From positions 1 to 23,380 of the forward strand of contig JAUUSE010000027.1 of assembly GCA_030842085.1 (NCBI GenBank): DNA of 23,380 bases, written 5' to 3'. Numbering within the stretch: position 1 is the stretch's first letter; each line of letters begins with the position of its first letter. The position numbers were made by a program, and so were the translations under genes. Below are positions 13,697 through 23,339 of the stretch, piece after piece. Under the pieces are notes generated by a model. The model was not told where the DNA came from and ran no database searches. It worked only from the letters and a program-made list of their open reading frames with translations. Source of the DNA: Timburyella sp030842085 (GTDB lineage Bacteria; Bacillota; Clostridia; Oscillospirales; Acutalibacteraceae).

Positions 13697-14944
13697 ATGC
13701 CGATAGATATATATGACGACAATTTGTTCCGCAAAGACTTTCCTTTTTTTGAGTCGGAAAACGGGGAGTATGTGTATTTCAACAGCGCGGCGACGGCGCT
13801 CAAGCCCCGCTGCGTGATTGACGCTGTATGCGATTATTACAGCAATTACTCCGCTAATGTTGACCGCGGCGTTGATTCGCTTGGATACAAAGTGACAAAA
13901 ATGTATAATGCCGCGCGTGAGAAAACAGCGGATTTTATCGGCGCTCACGACAGCGACACCGTTATATTCACAAAAGGCGCGACGGCGGCTCTTAACATGG
14001 TTGCGCACTCTTTCGGCGAAATTGCTGTAAAAAGCGGTGATGAGATAGTTACGTCTATGGCGGAGCATCACAGCAATTTTCTGCCATGGCAGCAGCTTGC
14101 GGCGAAAAAAGGCGCAAAGCTTATATTTGCGCCGACGGATACTCTCGGCAGGGTTACCGTTCAGGCGTTGGAAAGCGTTATGAGCGAAAAAACTAAGATA
14201 GTAGCGCTCAATCACATATCAAACGTATACGGCGCGAAAAATGATATAAAGGCGTTAGCTGCGACAGCGCATAAATACGGCGCGTATTTTGTATGCGACG
14301 GCGCGCAGGGCATAACGCACGAGCCGGCCGAGGTAGAGAAAAACGACATAGATTTTTATGCTTTCAGCGGGCATAAAATTATGGGTCCGACCGGAATAGG
14401 CGTACTCTACGGCAAGCGTGAGCTTTTGGAACAAATGCCTCCGGCAGAGTTCGGCGGCGAAATGGTATATATAGTCGATTATAAAAGCGCCGATGGCACT
14501 CAGTTCAAGGATTTGCCGGAAAGGCACGAGGCGGGAACTCCGCCGATAGGGCAGGTAATAGGCATGGGTGCGGCTATAGATTATATATCCTCAATAGGCT
14601 ATGATGCAATACAGCGCCGCGTGGCATTTTTGAAGGATTATATGATAAATGAGCTTGAGAAAAAATGTCCCAATATTGAAATATATAACAAAGAGCAAAA
14701 CGACAGCGGAATTGTGACGTTTAACGTTAAGGGCGTGCATTCTCACGATGCGGCGTCGGTATTTGACAATGACAAGATAATAATAAGGGCGGGGCATCAC
14801 TGTTCGCAGACGTCGCATGCGCTTATGTGCGTGCCGACGAGCCTGCGCGCCAGCCTTTACATTTATAATACAAAGCCGGAGATTGACAGATTTGTTGATG
14901 CGGCAAAAAAAGCGGAAGGGTTTTTAGATGTTTTATTCAGCTGA
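13697..14944 (+). CDS. sufS: cysteine desulfurase SufS (group II)
   Basis: A 415-residue PLP enzyme taking sulfur from cysteine and passing it as persulfide to SufU. The PLP lysine is K227 in SGHKIMGPTG, with H125 stacking on the cofactor (AEHHSN) and D201 (VCDGAQ) binding the pyridine nitrogen. The catalytic cysteine is C369 in RAGHHCSQ on the short loop typical of group II enzymes. Length is normal. AAGAGG precedes the ATG by 8 nt. Its end overlaps sufU by 17 nt, so the two partners are probably translationally coupled. Confidence 0.97.
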   Translation: MPIDIYDDNLFRKDFPFFESENGEYVYFNSAATALKPRCVIDAVCDYYSNYSANVDRGVDSLGYKVTKMYNAAREKTADFIGAHDSDTVIFTKGATAALNMVAHSFGEIAVKSGDEIVTSMAEHHSNFLPWQQLAAKKGAKLIFAPTDTLGRVTVQALESVMSEKTKIVALNHISNVYGAKNDIKALAATAHKYGAYFVCDGAQGITHEPAEVEKNDIDFYAFSGHKIMGPTGIGVLYGKRELLEQMPPAEFGGEMVYIVDYKSADGTQFKDLPERHEAGTPPIGQVIGMGAAIDYISSIGYDAIQRRVAFLKDYMINELEKKCPNIEIYNKEQNDSGIVTFNVKGVHSHDAASVFDNDKIIIRAGHHCSQTSHALMCVPTSLRASLYIYNTKPEIDRFVDAAKKAEGFLDVLFS

Positions 14945-15383
14945 GGACTATAAAGAAATTATATATGACAATTACAGCAATCCTCGCAACAAGTGCTTGT
15001 CAAAGGACAAGGACTACTGCACCTGCGAAATGAAAAATCCGTCCTGCGGCGACGAGCTTGTCGTTCAGGTAAAAAAGCATGGCGATACTATAGAGGACTG
15101 CCGTCACAACGGCCATGGCTGCAGTATATGCTGCGCCAGCGCGTCTATAATGAGCGAGCTTGTCAAGGGCAAGAGCGAGGCGGAGGCAAAGCATTTATAC
15201 GACGAGTTTATGTCTATGGTATCAGGCGGAAAGTTTGACGAAGAACTGCTTGACGAAGCGGCGGCGTTTAAGGGTGTGGCGCAGCTCCCGGCGCGGATAA
15301 AATGCGCGACGCTGTGCTGGAAGGGCATGCACAGGCTGCTTGACGAGCTCGACAAGGATGAAGGTGAAAACAGTGGAAAATAA
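14928..15383 (+). CDS. sufU: zinc-dependent sulfurtransferase SufU
   Basis: A 151-residue U-type protein that accepts persulfide sulfur from SufS. The zinc ligands C40, D42 (SCGDE), C65 (GHGCSICCAS) and C126 (RIKCATLCWKG) are in the arrangement known from B. subtilis SufU. Extra cysteines at 31, 33, 68 and 69 are present. The region of about 20 residues between GGKFDEELL and the last Cys is the SufU insertion that separates it from IscU. It starts inside the sufS end and overlaps sufB, in a fully coupled sufSUB block. Confidence 0.96.
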   Translation: MFYSAEDYKEIIYDNYSNPRNKCLSKDKDYCTCEMKNPSCGDELVVQVKKHGDTIEDCRHNGHGCSICCASASIMSELVKGKSEAEAKHLYDEFMSMVSGGKFDEELLDEAAAFKGVAQLPARIKCATLCWKGMHRLLDELDKDEGENSGK

Positions 15384-16758
15384 CGATATAAACAAGGGTA
15401 TGTGGAACGACGGCGACGTCGGTGTTTTAAAGCTTGAAAAGGGACTAAGCGAGACGGTCGTACGTCAGATATCCGCACTTAAAAAAGAGCCGGAGTGGAT
15501 GACGGAGTTTCGGGTAAAAAGCTATCATGAGTTTATAAAGCACCCGCTGCCCAACTGGGGCTGCGACCTTACGGGAATAGATTACGACGATATTTACTAC
15601 TATCTCAAGCCGAGCAAGGGCGTTGCAAACGACTGGGACGACGTGCCGGAAAAGATAAAGGATACGTTTGATAAGCTCGGCCTGCCGGAGGCTGAGCAGA
15701 AGCATCTTGCCGGCATAGCGACGCAGTATGAGTCGGAAATGGTATATCACAACATGCGTATGGAGTTTGAAAAGGAGGGTGTAATCTTCCTTGACACCGA
15801 CTCGGCGCTGCGCGAGTATCCGGAGCTGTTTAAGAAATATTTCGGCAAGCTTGTGCCGTATACCGACAACAAGTTTGCGGCGCTCAACAGCGCTGTGTGG
15901 TCGGGCGGCTCGTTTATATATGTGCCCAAAGGCGTTGCTGTGCAGAAGCCTCTGCAGTCGTATTTCCGCATAAATTCTGAAAATATGGGCCAGTTTGAGC
16001 GCACGCTCATAATTGTGGACGAGGGCGCCAGTCTGCACTATGTCGAGGGCTGCACCGCGCCGGCGTATTCCACCGATTCGCTGCATGCCGCCATTGTCGA
16101 GATATTTGTCGAAAAAGATGCGCGCTGCCGTTATACTACGATACAGAACTGGTCGAACAATGTGTATAATCTGGTTACTAAGCGCGCCGCCTGCGAGGAA
16201 AACGGAGTTATGGAGTGGATAGACGGCAACATAGGCTCTGGTATAAATATGAAATATCCCGCCTGCATACTGCGTGGCAGGGGCGCATCTGGAACTACAA
16301 TTTCCATCGCTGTTGCGTCCGAGGGTCAGATACAGGACGCCGGCTCCAAGATGATACATTTAGCGCCGGACACATCGTCGCAGATAATATCGAAGTCTAT
16401 AGCCAAAAACGGCGGCAACGCAACCTACCGCGGCACGGTGTATCATTCTCCTAAGGCGACGAATGCAAGGAGCAAGGTGGAGTGCGACACGCTGCTGCTG
16501 GATGAGGAATCGAAATCAGACACAATCCCGACAAACGAGATAAACAACGGGACGTCAATACTTGAGCATGAGGCGAAAGTGTCGAGAATATCGGGTGAGC
16601 AGCTGTTTTATCTCATGAGCCGCGGCCTTACCGAAGAGCAGGCGAGCGAGCTTATCGTGCTGGGATTTATTGAGCCGTTTTCAAGAGAGCTGCCAATGGA
16701 ATATGCAGTGGAGCTTAATCAGCTTATGAAGATGGAAATGAAAGGCTCAATAGGATAA
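15373..16758 (+). CDS. sufB: Fe-S scaffold subunit SufB
   Basis: A 461-residue SufB, the core scaffold on which nascent clusters form with SufC and SufD. Family signatures include AVWSGGSFIYVPKGV, YVEGCTAPAYSTDSLHAAIVE, IQNWSNNVYNLVTKRA and GRGASGTTISIAVASEGQIQDAGSK. The C-terminal KVECDTLLL contains C371, a candidate sulfur or cluster ligand, and the end has YLMSRGLTEEQASELIV. GTG 15373 is preferred, since AAGGTG lies 6 nt upstream and length then fits the family. The open frame extends to ATG 15340 and ATG 15358, which would overlap sufU more. Last gene of the operon, followed by a terminator. Confidence 0.95.
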   Translation: MENNDINKGMWNDGDVGVLKLEKGLSETVVRQISALKKEPEWMTEFRVKSYHEFIKHPLPNWGCDLTGIDYDDIYYYLKPSKGVANDWDDVPEKIKDTFDKLGLPEAEQKHLAGIATQYESEMVYHNMRMEFEKEGVIFLDTDSALREYPELFKKYFGKLVPYTDNKFAALNSAVWSGGSFIYVPKGVAVQKPLQSYFRINSENMGQFERTLIIVDEGASLHYVEGCTAPAYSTDSLHAAIVEIFVEKDARCRYTTIQNWSNNVYNLVTKRAACEENGVMEWIDGNIGSGINMKYPACILRGRGASGTTISIAVASEGQIQDAGSKMIHLAPDTSSQIISKSIAKNGGNATYRGTVYHSPKATNARSKVECDTLLLDEESKSDTIPTNEINNGTSILEHEAKVSRISGEQLFYLMSRGLTEEQASELIVLGFIEPFSRELPMEYAVELNQLMKMEMKGSIG

Positions 16759-16880
16759 TATAAATGCAAAAGTATGGCGAGCGCGCTTGCAGCATTCAAC
16801 TAAATGCAAATCCAGTTTTGGCGATAAAGCGAAAGATTTTTGCTGAAATGTATTGCTGCTTGACTGAAGAAATATAAACA

Positions 16881-16912
16881 AAAGCCGGAGCGCTGTTAGC
16901 ATCCGGCTTTTT
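16881..16912 (+). terminator. terminator of the suf operon
   Basis: 9-bp stem AAAGCCGGA/TCCGGCTTT (16881-16889 with 16902-16910) continuing into a T run. Confidence 0.85.
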
Positions 16913-17002
16913 AATATGTAAAAATCTATACTATGATATCCTTTATTCGGCAGCAGCATCTTTAAAAAACGTCAATTTGTGATTTGCTGTATGTCTTTTT
17001 TG

Positions 17003-17031
17003 TTGAATAAAAGAATTATATGGAATATAAT
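17003..17031 (+). promoter_or_regulatory. promoter of miaB and downstream genes
   Basis: TTGAAT (17003-17008), 17 nt, TATAAT (17026-17031). Leader of about 155 nt. Confidence 0.7.
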
Positions 17032-17193
17032 ATAATTAATATGAAATGGAGTTAAGCTTTTATAATGACTGATTGATTTTATCAAAAATTGGGAAATGTT
17101 TGCCGTTTTAAGCCTTGTGTAACACGGTAAAAGCCAAGTTTGACTGCGTAAATATATGTTTATAAAGATTAATAAGGAGTTTTTTGCCTGTTT

Positions 17194-18594
17194 ATGGAAA
17201 ATATTGAGCTTAGCAAAACTTTAGATTACATAGATAAAGTACACGAAATACTTCTGCAAAAGTATAACGCACAGCCGAAAGCTTTGGTGCGCACTTTTGG
17301 CTGTCAGCAGAATGTAAGTGATTCTGAATATATAAAAGGCATGCTGGAAAAAATGGGTTATGCGCTGACGGAAGAAGTGGACAAAGCTGATTTTATACTC
17401 TATAACACCTGCGCCGTGCGCGAGCATGCCGAGGACCGCGCATTCGGCAATATCGGCGCACTTAAGTCGTATAAAGAGAAAAATCCGGATTTAATAATAG
17501 CAATGTGCGGATGCATGGTAAGCCAGCCGGCCGCCGCCGAAAAAATCAAAAACAGTTATCCATATGTATCTCTTGCTTTCGGCACTAATATGTTAGAGCG
17601 TTTCCCCGAAATGCTTTATAAATACATAAGAAGCCGCAAGCGGGTAATAGATATTTCCGGTGCATCGGCAGACGGCGGCATAGTGGAGGGTCTGCCGCGT
17701 CACAGAGACAACTCGCTTAAAGCTTGGCTGCCCATTATGTACGGCTGCAATAATTTTTGTACCTACTGTGTTGTTCCGCTCGTGCGCGGACGGGAGAGAA
17801 GCAGGGACTATAAGTCTGTGGTAGCGGAGGCGGAGGAGCTTGTAGCCTCCGGCGCAAAGGACATAACGCTGCTTGGCCAAAACGTAAATTCATATGGCAA
17901 GGGAAACAGCGACGGCGTGTATTTTCCAGAGCTTCTGCGCATGATAAACGATATAAAGGGCGATTTCAGGATACGCTTTATGACGTCGCACCCTAAAGAT
18001 TGCAGCGACGAGCTGCTTAAGGCAATGTCCGAATGCGACAAGGTCGCCAGACATCTGCATCTGCCGTTTCAGTCGGGCAGCGACAGGATACTTAAGGCCA
18101 TGAACCGGCATTACACAAGCTCTGACTATTTAAGGCTTGTGGATAAGGCACGCAGCCTTATGCCAGATATATCGCTTACCAGCGATATTATAGTGGGATT
18201 TCCTGGCGAAGAGTATGAGGATTTTCTCAAAACAGTGGATATAATTAAAAAGGTAAGGTTCAGCATGCTGTTTACCTTTATATATTCAAAGCGCGACAAT
18301 ACTCCGGCCGCCAAAATGGAAGACAAGATAAGTGAAGCGGAAAAGGGACGCTGGTTTGAGGAACTTCTGCATGAGCAGGAAATTATATCTGACGAAATAA
18401 TGAGAGGATTTATAGGCAAAGAGCTGAGAGTACTGTGCGAGGGTGTAAAGCCCAAAACAAATCTGCTTTACGGCCGCGCTGGCAACAATATGTCGGTAAC
18501 TTTCAGCGGCGGCGAGGAATGTACCTCAAAGTTTGTTAGAGTGAAGATAACAGACTTTAATCATACAGTATTAAAAGGTGAACTGACAAATTAA
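17194..18594 (+). CDS. miaB: tRNA-2-methylthio-N6-isopentenyladenosine synthase MiaB
   Basis: A 466-residue radical-SAM methylthiotransferase modifying A37 of tRNAs that read UNN codons. The N-terminal domain has the three auxiliary-cluster cysteines C37, C73 and C107; the radical-SAM motif CNNFCTYC gives C185, C189 and C192; a C-terminal TRAM domain (about 402-466) binds tRNA. ATG 17194 is the only sensible start, although AAGGAG lies about 14 nt away, farther than usual. It needs two 4Fe-4S clusters, which the SUF system encoded upstream would supply. Two bases after its stop codon comes the leader of the YlbF-like gene. Confidence 0.96.
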   Translation: MENIELSKTLDYIDKVHEILLQKYNAQPKALVRTFGCQQNVSDSEYIKGMLEKMGYALTEEVDKADFILYNTCAVREHAEDRAFGNIGALKSYKEKNPDLIIAMCGCMVSQPAAAEKIKNSYPYVSLAFGTNMLERFPEMLYKYIRSRKRVIDISGASADGGIVEGLPRHRDNSLKAWLPIMYGCNNFCTYCVVPLVRGRERSRDYKSVVAEAEELVASGAKDITLLGQNVNSYGKGNSDGVYFPELLRMINDIKGDFRIRFMTSHPKDCSDELLKAMSECDKVARHLHLPFQSGSDRILKAMNRHYTSSDYLRLVDKARSLMPDISLTSDIIVGFPGEEYEDFLKTVDIIKKVRFSMLFTFIYSKRDNTPAAKMEDKISEAEKGRWFEELLHEQEIISDEIMRGFIGKELRVLCEGVKPKTNLLYGRAGNNMSVTFSGGEECTSKFVRVKITDFNHTVLKGELTN

Positions 18595-18610
18595 AATGGG
18601 AGGAAAACAG

Positions 18611-19018
18611 ATGGGAGTCATCGAAACAGCAAGAGATTTGGGAGAGAAAATACAAGCGGATATAAGGTACATTAACTTCCGGCAGGCCCAGCTCAGCAAT
18701 GAGGAAGATGAGGAATTGCAGAAATCTATAATTAGGTTTAACATGATAAGGCACGAGCTTAAAGAGGAACTTCAGGCTAAGGACAGAACGCCCGGCCTTG
18801 CAGAGCAGCTAAAAAGCGACTTAAAAGACGTGTATTCTGATATAGTAAATTCCGACAGAATGAAAGAGTATAACAAGGCGAAGCAGGAATTTGACGAGCT
18901 TAAAAGCGAGGTTAATTCAATTATATCTCAGTGCTTTAACGGCGCGGACCCGCAGACATGCGAAGCTGGCGCAGTATTCTGTGACGGTTCCTGCGCAGAA
19001 TGCAGCGGATGTAATTAA
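18611..19018 (+). CDS. YlbF/YmcA (Ric) family protein with Cys-rich tail
   Basis: A 135-residue helical protein of the Com_YlbF family (IETARDLGEKIQAD, then NMIRHELKEELQ and the YxDIxxSDRMKEYNKAKQEFDEL region). In B. subtilis RicA (YmcA), RicF (YlbF) and RicT form a complex that carries Fe-S clusters and guides RNase Y mRNA processing, biofilm and competence. Here the last 28 residues hold six cysteines (108, 117, 124, 128, 131, 134), a likely cluster-binding site. The gene sits between miaB and mutS, like B. subtilis ymcA. ATG 18611 has GGGAGG at 7 nt and is preferred to ATG 18596. Whether it is the RicA or RicF equivalent is unclear. Confidence 0.85.
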   Translation: MGVIETARDLGEKIQADIRYINFRQAQLSNEEDEELQKSIIRFNMIRHELKEELQAKDRTPGLAEQLKSDLKDVYSDIVNSDRMKEYNKAKQEFDELKSEVNSIISQCFNGADPQTCEAGAVFCDGSCAECSGCN

Positions 19019-19055
19019 TTTTAATTAGAAGTCTAAATGAAACGGGGGACATTGG

Positions 19056-21686
19056 GTGGCTGGATCTGCAAAGATGATGAACCAGTATTGGGAGATAAAA
19101 AATCAGTACAGCGACTGTATTTTATTTTTCAGGCTGGGCGACTTTTATGAAATGTTTGAGGACGACGCGAAAATAGCGTCGGATGAGCTTGGACTGACGC
19201 TTACAAGCAGAAACAAACGGAACAGCAAGGAAGGCGAAGAACAGCCGCCTATGTGCGGAGTTCCTTACCACAGCTGTGAAGCTTACATAGCAAGGCTGAT
19301 TGCAAAGGGCTACCGTGTTGCCGTATGCGAGCAGATGGAGGAGCCAAAGCCCGGCAAGGACATTGTGCGCAGGGAAGTAATACGCGTAATATCGCCGGGA
19401 ACGGTGCTGGAAGACAGCATGCTCGACGAAAGCAGGAACAATTATCTTGCGGCTGTAGTGGTAAACAACACCGCTGCCGGCGTATGCTTTGCCGACGCCT
19501 CTACAGGCGCTGTACATTTAACTGAGCTTACCGGCAAAGGCCTTACTCAGAAAATAATGTCTGAGCTCAGTCGATTTATGCCGAGCGAGCTTATAACATG
19601 CAGCAATGTTGATAAAAATGAAGAGCTCATGCAGTTTATCAAAAATAAGGTAGGCTGCCGCATAGAGGCGAAAGGCGACGCCTGCTATGACTATGACCGC
19701 CTTGAGAGCATAATATTAAAGCATTTTAATAAAGAGAAAATAGATGAGATAGACGAGGCTCTTTCAAAAAACTCCGCCGCTGTTTTGGCGCTGGGCAGTG
19801 TTCTTGACTATCTATATGATACACAAAGAAAAGGGCTCGGCTCAATAAACGAAGTCGACTATTATACCTTTGAGCAGTATATGAATCTCGACATAGTTGC
19901 AAGAATAAATCTTGAGCTTACCGAAACCATGCGCTCAAAGGACAGAAGAGGTTCGCTGCTCTGGGTTATAGACAAGACAAAAACCGCAATGGGCCGCCGT
20001 CTTATACGTCAGTGGATGGAGCAGCCGCTTCTCGATTACAACATGCTGATAAAGCGCCAGGACGCTGTTGATGAACTGGTGAGAAATTCCATCGACAGGT
20101 CGGAGCTCAGCGAGCTTTTTATGCGCGTGCATGACATAGAAAGGCTTATGACCCGCATTGTATACGGCACCGCTAATCCTAAGGAGCTTAATTCTTTAGC
20201 CTACACCCTAAGCCAGATGCCGGACATAAAGGCTGTGCTTTCAAAGTGCAACTCTGGACTTTTGCGTCAGCTTAACGACTACATCAGCCCGCACACGGAT
20301 ATATATGAGCTTATTTTTGCAGCCATTAAAGATAACCCTGCATCGTCCGTAAAGGAAGGCGATATAATCAGAGAGGGCTACAGCGAGCGGGTTGACGAGC
20401 TGCGGATGTATATGAAAGACTCTAAGAGCATTTTAGCGGAAATTGAGCGAAAGGAAAGAGAGCGCACCGGCATAAAAAATCTTCGCGTCGGTTATAACAA
20501 GGTATTTGGCTATTTCATTGAGGTTACTAACTCATACAAGGGAAATGTCCCCGACGATTACATAAGAAAGCAGACGCTGACCAACTGCGAAAGGTATATC
20601 ACCGAAGAGCTAAAGGATATGGAAGGCAAGGTGCTGGGCGCTAAGGAAAATCTTTATGAGCTTGAGTACCGCCTGTTTGACGAGGTGCGAAAAAAGGCAG
20701 CTGATAATATAGACAGCATAAAGCAGACGGCGTCGGCCATTTCAAATGTAGACGTTCTGCTGTCGCTGGCGCAGGTAGCTGCTGAAAGAAACTACAAGCG
20801 TCCCACGCTTACAAGAAACAGCATAATAAGCATAAAGAACGGCCGGCATCCAGTGGTTGAGGCTGTTTTGGACGTTCCGTTTGTACCCAATGACACAATT
20901 CTCGACGCCGACGACAACCGCTGTGCAATAATAACCGGCCCGAATATGGCGGGAAAATCAACATATATGCGGCAGGTCGCCCTTATTACGCTCATGGCGC
21001 AGATGGGCTCGTTCATCCCTGCTGATTCCGCCGAAATAGGACTTGTCGACGCTATTTTTACCCGTGTCGGTGCATCTGACGATTTATCTACTGGGCAGTC
21101 TACCTTTATGGTAGAAATGAACGAGGTGGCGGAGATAATAAACAACGCGACAAAAAACAGCCTGCTTATTTTAGATGAAATAGGCAGGGGTACCTCCACA
21201 TTTGACGGCATGGCGATAGCCAGAGCGGTGCTGGAGTTTGTCGCGGATAAGAAGAAGCTTGGGGCAAAGACTCTCTTTGCAACGCATTATCACGAGCTGA
21301 CAGAGCTTGAGGAGTGCATTGACGGCGTTAAAAACTATAATATTGTCGTAAAGAAAAGAGGGGACAACATAACTTTCCTCCGCCGCATAGTCAGGGGCGC
21401 GGCGGACGACAGCTACGGCATAGAGGTGGCAAAGCTGGCCGGCATTCCCGATGTGGTGATAAACAGGGCCAAGCAGGTGCTAAACAGCCTTGAGTCAGGT
21501 GAGATGAAGGTAGAGCCGAACAGAAGCAAATCGCAGGAGAGCAGCCGCGAAGAAACGCTGGCCGATATAGCCGCTTCGAATTTGGTTCAAGATATAAGCA
21601 AAATAGATGTTGAAACGCTTACGCCTATCGAGGCAATGACCAAGCTGTTTGACATAGTAAATAAGGCTAAAAAGATGAATATTTAG
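19056..21686 (+). CDS. mutS: DNA mismatch repair protein MutS
   Basis: A full-length 876-residue MutS that recognises mismatches and small loops. The mismatch-reading motif F30-Y-E32 (GDFYEMFEDDA) is intact. The lever/clamp region is followed by the ATPase with Walker A GPNMAGKST from residue 628, the STFMVEMNE motif, Walker B LLILDEIGRGTSTFDG and THYHEL. The C-terminal tail (about 800-876) has the usual helical end. GTG 19056 has GGGGG 7 nt upstream; ATG seven codons in is an alternative. It follows the YlbF-like gene by 37 nt and is probably co-transcribed with it. Confidence 0.98.
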   Translation: MAGSAKMMNQYWEIKNQYSDCILFFRLGDFYEMFEDDAKIASDELGLTLTSRNKRNSKEGEEQPPMCGVPYHSCEAYIARLIAKGYRVAVCEQMEEPKPGKDIVRREVIRVISPGTVLEDSMLDESRNNYLAAVVVNNTAAGVCFADASTGAVHLTELTGKGLTQKIMSELSRFMPSELITCSNVDKNEELMQFIKNKVGCRIEAKGDACYDYDRLESIILKHFNKEKIDEIDEALSKNSAAVLALGSVLDYLYDTQRKGLGSINEVDYYTFEQYMNLDIVARINLELTETMRSKDRRGSLLWVIDKTKTAMGRRLIRQWMEQPLLDYNMLIKRQDAVDELVRNSIDRSELSELFMRVHDIERLMTRIVYGTANPKELNSLAYTLSQMPDIKAVLSKCNSGLLRQLNDYISPHTDIYELIFAAIKDNPASSVKEGDIIREGYSERVDELRMYMKDSKSILAEIERKERERTGIKNLRVGYNKVFGYFIEVTNSYKGNVPDDYIRKQTLTNCERYITEELKDMEGKVLGAKENLYELEYRLFDEVRKKAADNIDSIKQTASAISNVDVLLSLAQVAAERNYKRPTLTRNSIISIKNGRHPVVEAVLDVPFVPNDTILDADDNRCAIITGPNMAGKSTYMRQVALITLMAQMGSFIPADSAEIGLVDAIFTRVGASDDLSTGQSTFMVEMNEVAEIINNATKNSLLILDEIGRGTSTFDGMAIARAVLEFVADKKKLGAKTLFATHYHELTELEECIDGVKNYNIVVKKRGDNITFLRRIVRGAADDSYGIEVAKLAGIPDVVINRAKQVLNSLESGEMKVEPNRSKSQESSREETLADIAASNLVQDISKIDVETLTPIEAMTKLFDIVNKAKKMNI

Positions 21687-21791
21687 CTTATATTTCAGCT
21701 GCAGCTGCGTTGGGCATTTTTACAGCATGGCAGTCATTTTATAGAATAATAAATTGTGCCGCTGTATTTATCGCCTAACTTTGCTGCGGCT
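21687..21791. other. intergenic mutS/mutL
   Basis: Contains a palindrome CAGCTGCAGCTG after mutS and a weak stem (GCCGC/GCGGC) before a T-rich stretch, a possible terminator overlapping the mutL promoter region. Confidence 0.35.
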
Positions 21792-21820
21792 TTGATATTT
21801 ATAAGGCTTCATGATATAAT
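21792..21820 (+). promoter_or_regulatory. promoter of mutL
   Basis: TTGATA (21792-21797), 17 nt, TATAAT (21815-21820), about 60 nt before mutL. It suggests mutL can be expressed apart from mutS. Confidence 0.72.
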
Positions 21821-21884
21821 ATAAACTCATAGGGATGTATAAATAAAAAGCGGAAGTTAAACTGAAATTAGAGGAGAAAATATA

Positions 21885-23339
21885 ATGTCGGCAGAAAAAA
21901 GAACAAACAGGATAAACGTGCTTGACAAGCACGTTGCCGAGCTTATTGCCGCCGGCGAGGTGGTTGAGCGCCCCGCGTCTGTGGTGAAAGAGCTTGTTGA
22001 AAACGCCATAGACGCCGGTGCAAAAAATATATCCGTATCCGTTTCAAGGGGCGGCATAGCTTTGATGCAGATAACCGACGACGGATGCGGTATAGAGCGG
22101 GATGACGTTCCACTGGCGTTTTTGCGGCACGCCACCAGCAAGATATCCGACCAAGACGATTTATTCAGTATAGCTACGCTTGGCTTCAGGGGCGAAGCGC
22201 TTGCTTCGGTTGCATCGGTTGCAAGGGTAAATCTTTTTACGAGAGTGCGCGGCGATGAGTTCGGCACTCATTATCGAATTGAGGGCGGAGAAGAAATTGA
22301 ATATGAAGAGGCCGGCTGTGCAGAAGGCACGACAATAATAGTAGAGGACTTGTTTTTTAATACTCCGGCAAGAATGAAGTTCCTTAAAAAGGATGCATCG
22401 GAAGCTACCGCCGCTGCAGGAGTAGTTGAGAAAATCGCTTTGTCGCACCCTGAAATTTCTTTTAAGTTCATAAAGGACGGTAAAGAGACGCTGCATACTC
22501 CGGGCGACGGCGATTTGAAATCGGCCGTATATACGGTACTGGGCAAAGAGTTTTCCGCTTCTCTTATTCCGGTAGATTATGCTATTGGCGGTATTAAGGT
22601 AACAGGATTTATCACAAAGCCTACTTTTTCAAGGGGCAGCCGCGGCATGCAGTATTTTTACATAAACGGAAGATATATTAAGTCAGGTACAATTATGACA
22701 GCGCTGGAGAACGCATATAAAAACAGCATAATGGTGGGGAAATTTCCGGGCGCCGTGCTTAATGTTGAAATACCGCCGCAGCAGGTGGATGTAAACGTTC
22801 ATCCCGCTAAAATGGAGGTTAAATTTTCCAACGACCGTCCGGTGTTTGGCGCAGTATATAACGCTGTTAAAACGGCTTTGTCGACAAACGATACATCATC
22901 GGTGATGAAGCTCAATGACGGCATAAAAGAGCACGACCTTTTAGACGCTGTTGAAATTAAAGATAATGCTTATCCCGTCCATAACCCGGTGCAGTCCAAT
23001 GCTGTTGATTTGCTCAATGCGGGAATGACGGCTTTCGTCGGGAACGGCAGTGACAGCGAAACGGCATCGGATATTACTTCTCAAAGACGCTCATTCGCTA
23101 AAAATAGCTATACTGATACCCCGGAGATTAATAAACGCCGCAGCAGTGATACTTACAGCACAAACAGCGGTATATCCTCAGCGCGCAGCGGAGGTTATGG
23201 GAAAAATATTGACATTTTTGTGGACGACGATATTCCTTATAAAAAATCTGAATATAATCTTTATAAAGATATATCTGTAGATGAAACTACGGACGACGTC
23301 GAGCGTGGCAATGCGGAAAATTCTGATTTAACTATCTAA
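21885..23339 (+). CDS. mutL: DNA mismatch repair protein MutL, C-terminal domain missing
   Basis: The N-terminal GHKL ATPase is complete: ELVENAIDAGA (metal-binding Asn), TDDGCGI, GFRGEALASVASV and the FFNTPARMKFLK region, then the transducer domain with YFYINGRYIKS and QQVDVNVHPAKMEVKF (to about 335). A Ser/Asp-rich linker follows to residue 484, where TAA stops the frame. Firmicute MutL proteins usually continue about 150-190 residues with a dimerisation and endonuclease domain (DQHAAxER motif); none of that is seen before the stop. The protein is therefore truncated by mutation, insertion or assembly error, or the domain lies beyond the window in another frame. The ATG has GAGGAG at 8 nt and its own promoter. 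Confidence 0.92.
   Translation: MSAEKRTNRINVLDKHVAELIAAGEVVERPASVVKELVENAIDAGAKNISVSVSRGGIALMQITDDGCGIERDDVPLAFLRHATSKISDQDDLFSIATLGFRGEALASVASVARVNLFTRVRGDEFGTHYRIEGGEEIEYEEAGCAEGTTIIVEDLFFNTPARMKFLKKDASEATAAAGVVEKIALSHPEISFKFIKDGKETLHTPGDGDLKSAVYTVLGKEFSASLIPVDYAIGGIKVTGFITKPTFSRGSRGMQYFYINGRYIKSGTIMTALENAYKNSIMVGKFPGAVLNVEIPPQQVDVNVHPAKMEVKFSNDRPVFGAVYNAVKTALSTNDTSSVMKLNDGIKEHDLLDAVEIKDNAYPVHNPVQSNAVDLLNAGMTAFVGNGSDSETASDITSQRRSFAKNSYTDTPEINKRRSSDTYSTNSGISSARSGGYGKNIDIFVDDDIPYKKSEYNLYKDISVDETTDDVERGNAENSDLTI

Larger units (their letters stand above)
16759..17193. other. intergenic region suf/miaB
   Basis: Contains the suf terminator (16881-16912) and the miaB promoter (17003-17031); the roughly 155-nt miaB leader holds no gene or recognised RNA element. 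Confidence 0.5.

Noticed and set aside
15445..16359. 304-codon leftward open frame inside sufB
   Set aside because: Antisense to sufB, which is supported by family motifs along its full length; G+C-rich codon structure makes such shadows common.
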